Assembly: GCA_007922305.1 (NCBI GenBank) | Contig: ML677351.1 | Location: forward strand, 11,499,165-11,563,164 | DNA from: Dermatemys mawii | Taxonomy: Eukaryota > Chordata > Testudines > Dermatemydidae | Reading direction: 5' to 3' | Length of the DNA: 64,000 bases | Shown: piece after piece, positions 56,875-64,000 of the stretch | Layout: every line of letters begins with the position of its first letter | Numbering within the stretch: position 1 is the first letter of the stretch | The notes under the pieces: generated by a model | Databases searched by the model: none | The model's input: the letters and a program-made list of their open reading frames with translations, nothing else | Told to the model about the DNA's origin: nothing | Made by a program: the position numbers and the translations under genes

Positions 56875-59800
56875 CTCCACTGACATTATTAATGTTATTG
56901 GTTTAAAACTGGTGTAAGTTACATCAGAAAGGCCCACAGAATACACTTTATGAAGTAAAGGTGATATTGGATGTTCATTTGAATTTTTAAGGTGATATAA
57001 GAATTCTACGCTAATCAAACAACTATTCACCGTGTATTTCTCTTTTGCCCTCATTTCCATGCCAGGGTCGCTTGGTTTCCATGTGGAAACGAACAAAAAC
57101 CACTTAATCTTTTCTACACATTTTCTTGAACAAGCTCTTCTTAGTTCATCCAGATTTTTGGTTCACAGCCAGTGTCTAAAAGAACCTTCTGTAATTGGGT
57201 ATTAGTTTGCATCTATCAATCTTATTCTTTAGCAGGATTGACAGTTGAGGCAGATGTCCGAGCTTATTCAATTAAAGGCACAATAACATTCTTAGCCAAC
57301 CTTATGCCAGATCAGTCCCTTCAAAGGAAATTTGCAAAGATGCAAGCAGGAGCTGTCTCCCTACTTTTTCAAATATATGCCTTTACACAGTTTAGGTTTA
57401 TTTTATGCAGCAAGGACAATTTCCTTTACTGAAAGTTGGGTTATTTTTCACTTTTCTTCTTTGAGTATAGTTGGAATGTATCTGGTGTACCTCTTTTTTC
57501 ATTTGTTTATGTAATGGTCTACATTGTACATCAGTTACATTTTAAAAACATACTCAAAATCACCCCCTTTTAAAAGTGGCTAGCTAATTTTCATGATTCA
57601 CTACTCAATATCAATAAATAATGGTACCTTCTGAAAACTGTGCTTGTAAGTAAATAATTCTATTTATTTATTTATTCATTTTTTTATTTTAAGCTCAAAC
57701 CTTTTCTGTGAATCCTACAAAAGAGATTAGTTTCTCATTCAAATGTATGGGTCTCTAGCCAGATAAAATCTACTTTCAGCATGACTATTAGGTGGTGAAT
57801 AAATGTCTTTGTACATCAGAAGGATTTAATTAACAAGTTAGAAAGGGCATTTTGACTTTTTTCCAACCTGCTACCAGCCTTTGTGAGTTCCACCAATCAA
57901 CACAACACCAAACAAGAGATTTTACTCTATAATGGTGCAGAAAACCACCACAAAACTTAAGAAAAAGGTTTAGTTTCTACTCTTCTTCCCTGAACAATGT
58001 CAAATTCTTTCAAACTTGTTTGAGTTCTTGTGCAAGGATTTCTTTCAGCACAAGATACCAATCAAAGTTCAACTTCCTCTTTCAAGGTTTTAAAAGAGCA
58101 ACATTTCATATTTTTTCTTCCTCTTAAAATACAAGTGTCCTGATGAACAGTCTATTGATGTTATTAGTGTTCTTTGTGAGCTGGAAGGAAGTTGCACTTC
58201 AAAAGAAGCTGAAAGGAAAGGACTGAAAATGCTAGAAAATAAATAAGAGATCAGTCTGACAGTGTTTTCTTGTACTACTACTGCTGAAAGGAAGAGGCAC
58301 CTTACAGCATTATATTATGCCATTCCAGACATATTTCTTAATCCCAAAAAACAAAAAAAACAAACAATCCCCCCCCTCACACATGATATAACCCCAAAGA
58401 GAGCTAAGAAAAACAAACAACCAAAAGCTCTTCTCTGGATAAATATTATATTTCTTAGGAAGTGCAAATATACATGCAGTTGTAACCTGTGCTTACTGTG
58501 ATACAAATTTTTAGCTAGATTATGAGAAAACAACTAACATACATTTTTGTTTACAGTTGTTTTCTTTCTTTTCTATCTGTATTGTTTTTTTTTAAATGTG
58601 CCCATTTGTTATTGAAATGGCGTAAATTATATAAATAAGTGCACTGAATAAACTTGTGTTTATATAGGCAAATGCTGTAAACAGAAAATAACAAGGATCT
58701 CTGTCTGGAGCCCATAGCTATATTGGTACCAGGCAGTCAAACTTGTGTTCTGTGCAATAAATCACTATGTGAATAAGCCACAGACATATTCATGTCAGTC
58801 TATATAGGTAGGTTATTGTGGCATCTTTATATGTGGACAGATAAGCAAAATGCTTGGTTTGACAATATCATATTTTCCTCAAAACAGGGTTTAGGATTAT
58901 ATGTCTGGTTTTTGGTTTCTAATAAGATGCAAGTTTTAAGTCTAAGGCCCATTTTTTTTCTTCAGATTGGTCCTAAAGTTGTTTGATTTGACTCTAATTG
59001 GTTCAGTAACTCACCTTTATTTTATCTTGTCTAGTCACATTTGTTATATTGTTTTGAAGGATGCTAGGGATATTCCCCAGAATATAATAAACTGGATTTC
59101 AATCAAACTGTTAGCATATCTGTATGGGTGGCCCAGTTTTTCATTTAATGTTCTATTTACTTCTGTATATTCTAAGGATTCTAGCATATCTTCAGAATGT
59201 GTGTTTCTAGGTGAGCAATGGCGTTTTCAAGGGACATATCTCTCTCTGTTCATTGGTTTTTCAAGTGGGTGCCCTTGGTGGACCACAGAGGAAAAATACA
59301 GGTGCAGTTGCTCTGAAACTGAAAGAGGAGTTACTTATATGGATAAGAGGACAAGGACATGATCTGAGAGAAAGAAGTAGAGGATTTAACAATCTTAGAT
59401 TTACTAATATGTTTTATTGAAAAGTCATCATGTCTGCATGTTTTAGGGATGAAAAAAACTTGTATTCTGCTTGCTTGTTCTGAGTAATAAAGAACCTATC
59501 CTCCTGGGCCACCATCTACTACATGACAGGGAAAAGGTCATTTTTTCCCCCTTTTTAAAGTCACAGCATCCTTGTCTATGGTAATATACTATTGTGTATG
59601 TTCAACAAGTGGAACAAAACCCAGTGCTCCAATATAAAATCTGACTGTAGAGTATAATGTTGAAGGAAGTAATCTTTTTATTTTTTTTTTCTTTGCATCC
59701 TAACCCACTTTCCTGATCTAGCAGTATTCATTACTTAAATGCCCTTTTGTATATTTCCTGATGATGGTCCCCAAGGATGTTATATATGAGTCAGTGTGAA

Positions 59801-61995
59801 ACTGTTACAGTAACATTAAATCTTAATTGTCCACATTGGTACACAGAGTTAAGAAGAGTCATGGTATCAAACCCCTCAGTGTCACTTGGAAAAATTACAC
59901 TTAAACATTTTATACACCATAGCACCTTTAATTTGTTCCCCTTGATCTTTATAAAGATGTAAGGTCTCTTTTTCACAAAATAAGTGCTCAGAAAGCCATT
60001 ACAAAATAGTGGTAAATATTTACATTTTAAAATATGGCTTCTGGCCATATTTTGAAACTGGAATTTAAGTATTTTATTTCCTTATAGTAAATTAGTATTT
60101 TGTAGCAAGAAGTTAATATCTCACATATACTCTGAGGAGCATTAAGCAAGAATCTTATCTACGATGTTAAAGAAAAAAGACTTGCACATTCGGTGTGACA
60201 CTTGCTTCTCAAATATCCCATCACATTTGCAAAATGTAATTCTGCGAGTTAGGCCAATTACCTCCTTGTTTAAAATTTAATTTTATATATTGACTTTAGA
60301 AATGTAAAACTGCTGAGATGAATAAAACAAACAAAAGTTTTGGGTTTAAGTGAAATATAGAAGTGGTGAAAGGGCATGTCTTAGTGCCATACGTTTAAAC
60401 TAATGGGATGGTTCCTCTTGCTCGTGACTTGTAGAGGTGTTGAAATGCTTGACTCATATTACAATACAGACTTTGTCAAAAGTTTAGTCTGAAATATATA
60501 TATACAAAAATACTATATTAAAATGTTAATGTTGCAAAGTCAAGCACTTTGAAGTTTGGAGATGCCCGTATGAAGGTTGCCCAGGTATTCCACAGACATA
60601 ATTCTCATGGTAAGAAAGTCCTTCATCTTCATCTTCATCCTTCTACTCTTATTGCTAAAGAAAGCTGGACACAAATACTATGCTAATACAATGTTACAGT
60701 TTACATTTTAAAAACCACAAGACAAGCTTGAGAGAAGCAGACTTACAAATAGGTTATTATAAAACAATTATGGCCTTCATATAGAAGGAATATATGGTCA
60801 ACACATATAATGGTTTGAAATACATATTAGGTTTTGGGTAATACAGGATATTGTGATTGTCAGAATGACTACATAAATTATAAAATAATTATTCTGAAAC
60901 CTATATGTTCAAAATGGGGCAAAGTTACAGGTGGTGGAAACCTTTCCCAGTGTTTACACCTTTAATTTAACAATGTAAAGCTGAATTAGATTAGTATTTT
61001 TCAATTAATATTTGTATTTAGCAACATAAGTAAAGATTTTGCAGTATTTAGAGTCAAGGAATGATAGGCAGTATATGTCATACAAGACCTCCTTTTTATG
61101 GGATATTCAAAGGCTCTCCTAGCATCAGTAATGTTATTTTACATCCTGTTAGGTTGTTTTACATACTGTTTGTTCTTGAGGTTAGTAATAACCTTCGAAA
61201 CTACCTCTTATGTATTGCTGTTGTTATTAAAGCCTACTATTATTAGAAAATAACAACATCCATTCAGTAGCAGATACATTACAATGGTGGGTGTATGCAT
61301 GTGTGTTTTTAAAGGTTCTCGGTGGAACTTTTTGTTTGTAAAATTGTTATATTACAAATCATTTGAAACATCTGGTGTATAAACTATATATCTAGTATAT
61401 TAATAGTATTACTGAAAACAGCATGCTTTCACATGTAAGAATTAATAAACAGGACTGCACTGTAATTATTATTTACAGCATTGTATGTGTAACTTACCCA
61501 GGAGAGGTGTGAATTTTCATAACCCAATTAAAAGAAAAACAAATGTAAACATAATAAGTTGTGGAAATATTTATGGTGAATCTGTTCATATAATTTCAGA
61601 ATTGTCTTATTTTATTTACATAAATATTTAATTCGGTATTGAAAAGTTTTGTGTACAATAGTTGGAGAGGAAGCACTATTCATGAATCCACTTTAAAATA
61701 AATGTGCCTTAAACAATTTATACTAGAATTCATTTCCATCAGTTTTATTGATTGAACCAACCTTTTTTTTTTTCTTTCTTTTTTTTTTTTTTTTTTTTTT
61801 TTGCATCTTTCACTCTGAGGCCGAGACTTTATATAGAGAAGCTACTAACTTGGATTCTGTCATAGCCATCAAGCCAGATGTATTGTACATCACCTCTTTA
61901 TAGTACTCAAAATGCTCAAGTCAACATTTCAAAATGTTTGTATTTAAAGTTAGGTAAATATAGGATTCTGCTACTATAAATGTGACCTGATTGTA
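56875..61995. other. unassigned AT-rich stretch
   Basis: These 5 kb of AT-rich DNA have no recognised element. ORFs up to 131 codons (58967-59362) show no domain, no splice-site context and AT-driven composition. A long poly-T with C interruptions lies at 61763-61802. Confidence 0.5.
61763..61802. repeat. poly-T/CT tract
   Basis: About 40 bases, almost all T, with two C-containing interruptions. Confidence 0.95.
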
Positions 61996-61999
61996 GAGA

Positions 62000-62125
62000 T
62001 GCTGATCACCTGCAGCTTTCATGTACTTCAATAAATACTTCAGGTACTCAGCACCTCTGAAAATTGTGCCATATTTAGCTAGGTGTGAAAATAGGGATTT
62101 AAGTGCCTACCTTTAAACTGAAGCA
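62000..62125. repeat. old interspersed repeat, 'cagcacctctgaaaat' type
   Basis: 'tactcagcacctctgaaaat' followed by 'tttagctaggtgtgaaaata' and 'gatttaagtgcctaccttta' belongs to the same repeat type as 7530-7790 and the insert within 40.9-41.3 kb. Confidence 0.55.
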
Positions 62126-62129
62126 TGAA

Positions 62130-63620
62130 TATTTTGTCCTTTGTCCTTAAAGTTTTGTTCCCTCATTTTTTTTCAGCTGCAAATGTGGATAATAATAATT
62201 CTGTTAATTGATAGGGATATTGAAGCCAAATGCATTAATGTTTTTTTAATGACAGTGAAGAATTGGCAGGATAGTGAAATGTCTGTAACATAATTCTCTC
62301 TCTCTCTATCTCTCCGTTGACCAGTGTATGTTCTTACGGAACAAAGGGGCACTTTCATTATGTTAACTTGTGGTTATAGTTGACACTGTGTGCAGCAACA
62401 GTTCAAGAAAGGTCTAGTAATCAGATGACTGAGTGGCTAATGACTAGATAACAAAGACAAAATTCATTTCACTTGCTAAATCAGCAGCCTGGATTTCAAG
62501 AATATTTGTAAGCCTAGTAGTAAGAAAAATAGTGCATTGTATATTATGTCACTTAAAACCTAATTTTATTGGTCAGCAACCTAGGGCTTTGTCTTTTTTC
62601 CCACAAGCAGACAAGACATTTTGTTTGTTTGTTTTTAAAATACCCCTTTTTAATGAGATAGTACATTTGCTCAGTCATTTAGGCTGCCAGTTTGTCATTT
62701 GTATAGTTTTCCACCACTTCACATTGCCCATTCATGACCACATGGCACTTTTACAGCTGAACTTGACAGCTTGGTTGTTTACTGAATGTTGGGGGAGCAG
62801 GCCCTTTCCCTTGGGGGATAAATGTCATAACAACATCATCGTCTCCTGTCGGATTGAAGGACAAAGTTTTGTTGGTCCTCTCTAGGAAGCTTATGGAACT
62901 TTATTGTTTTCAGATGACTCTGGGGAAGAATGCTGAGACACCACTCATTGGCCTGATAGAATATTATAATCTTCTTTCCTTAGCTATTGATTTAGAGTCC
63001 CTTCTTCTCTGGCTTCTTCTTCACAGGTCTGTATTAATGCTCTGCAAAAGATTGATGCAGCAAGAGAAAAGGTTGCTAGACTTCCACCGCGGTGGAAATT
63101 TCATGCCAGATCAGAATGATTATGTGTAAAAAAGCTTCTGAACTCCTGTACTTGAGCTGGGCAGGAGACAAAGATTCCTCTCCCCTGATCCCATCTCCAT
63201 AGTAGTAACATCAAAGATCTGCTCGGTAGAACTGTTTTGAGTGTTAAACAGCCTATTTGATTTGGGCTGCTTGTATCTAGTATGAGAGTTGTGTGTTTCC
63301 CACACTGAGGAGCTTTTAATTTTTTTTACAGGTAAGATGACTCAAATTTGAACCAAGCTTTACACATTCATTTTACTAGAAGGGATGTGTCTGGGTAGCA
63401 AAACAACCAATTTTTCCCTCCTGAGCTAAACCCATTATTTCTTGCAGAGTGGATGTCTTGGTTTATTTCTGATCTATGAGTTAGCTACATACCCTTACAG
63501 GTTGATAAAGATATGTGACTAGGTGTTGACAGGTGGTGGAGTTGATTGTCAGTATCTCCCTTAAGCCAGTACAAAATGCTTTTCTGCAAAAGACTCAACT
63601 GTTTGACCCTGTCTGAGGGG
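62130..63620. other. unassigned; possibly upstream part of the LINE at the window end
   Basis: Plus-strand frames at 62532-63129 are open but have no recognisable domain. One phrase near 63026-63116 ('CINALQKIDAAREKVARLPP') looks protein-like and could be an old LINE or exon fragment. It is bounded on the left by 'cttcttcttcacag', a fair acceptor match, and ends in a stop. I cannot assign it. Confidence 0.3.
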
Positions 63621-63627
63621 AAAAAAA

Positions 63628-63960
63628 GTGATACTGTTAAACTCTCTATTAACATCCTGTCTCAAATCAGCCTGTGTTAAAGAAGGTTGTTTGGAAGTTA
63701 TGGCGGCTCTTGAGTCCTCAGGTCTCTATAGTGCCAGTCAATTAGGTTTTAAGTCTGAATATGGTGCAGAGGCTGCACTAATTGCATTGTTTGATTACAT
63801 TGATCTATTGATAGGAGAGTATGTATCACATTCAGATTCTTTTGGTTCTGTCAGCTATTTTTCAGCTAGTTGACCATGAAGTGTTGTTCATATTTCCGCG
63901 AGCCTGACAGGGAGATGTTGTCATTTTGTGTGATTTAACTCTTTTTTAAAGAAAATCCAC
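63628..63960 (+). pseudogene. LINE reverse transcriptase fragment (L2/CR1-clade), runs to window edge
   Basis: 'ALESSGLYSASQLGFKSEYG' followed by 'AEAALIALFDYIDLLI' (about 63702-63810) matches the RT theme L..SGLLSPSQSGFR.GYGTETALIAL.DDL. In another frame 'LSAIFQLVDHEVLF' (about 63849-63890) matches LSAAFDTVDHEVL, so a frameshift lies between about 63820 and 63850. The catalytic box would lie beyond the window. It is a dead fragment of a LINE different from the two CR1 copies. Confidence 0.65.
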
Positions 63961-64000
63961 ATGGTAGTATTACAAATAGTAACTGTCGATTTGACACTAG

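Noticed and set aside
58967..59362. 131-codon plus-strand ORF
   Set aside because: AT-rich, no domain, no conserved motif and no exon boundaries.

Overview
The window looks like nuclear DNA of a turtle (most likely a cryptodire) and is almost entirely non-coding. The evidence is the repeat content: CR1 and L3-like LINEs, Penelope-like retroelements (PLEs) with GIY-YIG domains and their characteristic 3' tails, hAT, Tigger and TTA-flanked (PIF/Harbinger-like) elements, and CORE-SINE/MIR-type repeats. The background is AT-rich and CpG-poor. I found no bacterial features such as operons, ribosome binding sites, CRISPR arrays, tRNA or rRNA genes, and no intact protein-coding gene. Almost every ORF is either a decayed transposon or a chance frame. 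Species-level placement is inference from repeat style, not a database match.

Layout. 1-770: C-terminal part of a PLE (family A) with its 3' UTR, which contains a near-consensus hammerhead ribozyme. About 1960-2330: an isolated CpG-dense segment that reads on the minus strand as CCAAT box, TATA box, short leader, ATG and splice donor. It is the only candidate host-gene piece, and it is weak. 5.5-9 kb: a cluster of non-autonomous DNA transposons and a near-perfect hairpin. 12.1-14.0 kb: a TIR element split by a CR1. 14.6 kb: tail of a second PLE family (B). 19.1-20.8 kb: an hAT element abutting a second CR1. 22.2-26 kb: two hAT-type elements, a palindromic repeat and a Tigger-type MITE with an internal microsatellite. 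29.8-30.5 kb: L3-like LINE end. 31.6 and 35.9-36.5 kb: elements with 'agggtgacca' ends, one with a perfect 10-bp target duplication. 39.7-41.3 kb: hAT end and a split MIR-like SINE. 44.9-47.5 kb: a head-to-tail inverted PLE-B copy, then two TTA-flanked elements, one carrying an LTR-like insertion. 48.9-50.75 kb: a minus-strand PLE-A copy that has lost its reverse transcriptase catalytic box. 50.9-51.2 kb: a complex inverted duplication around microsatellites. 52.3-56.6 kb: LINE remnants interrupted by two LTR-like units. 56.7-56.9 kb: another PLE-A tail with a dead hammerhead. 63.6-64 kb: LINE reverse transcriptase remnant running to the window end.

The genes do not work together as a host pathway. 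What the window records is layered transposition, and the strongest biology is the ribozyme-bearing Penelope-like elements. The long stretches between repeats look like intergenic or intronic DNA.
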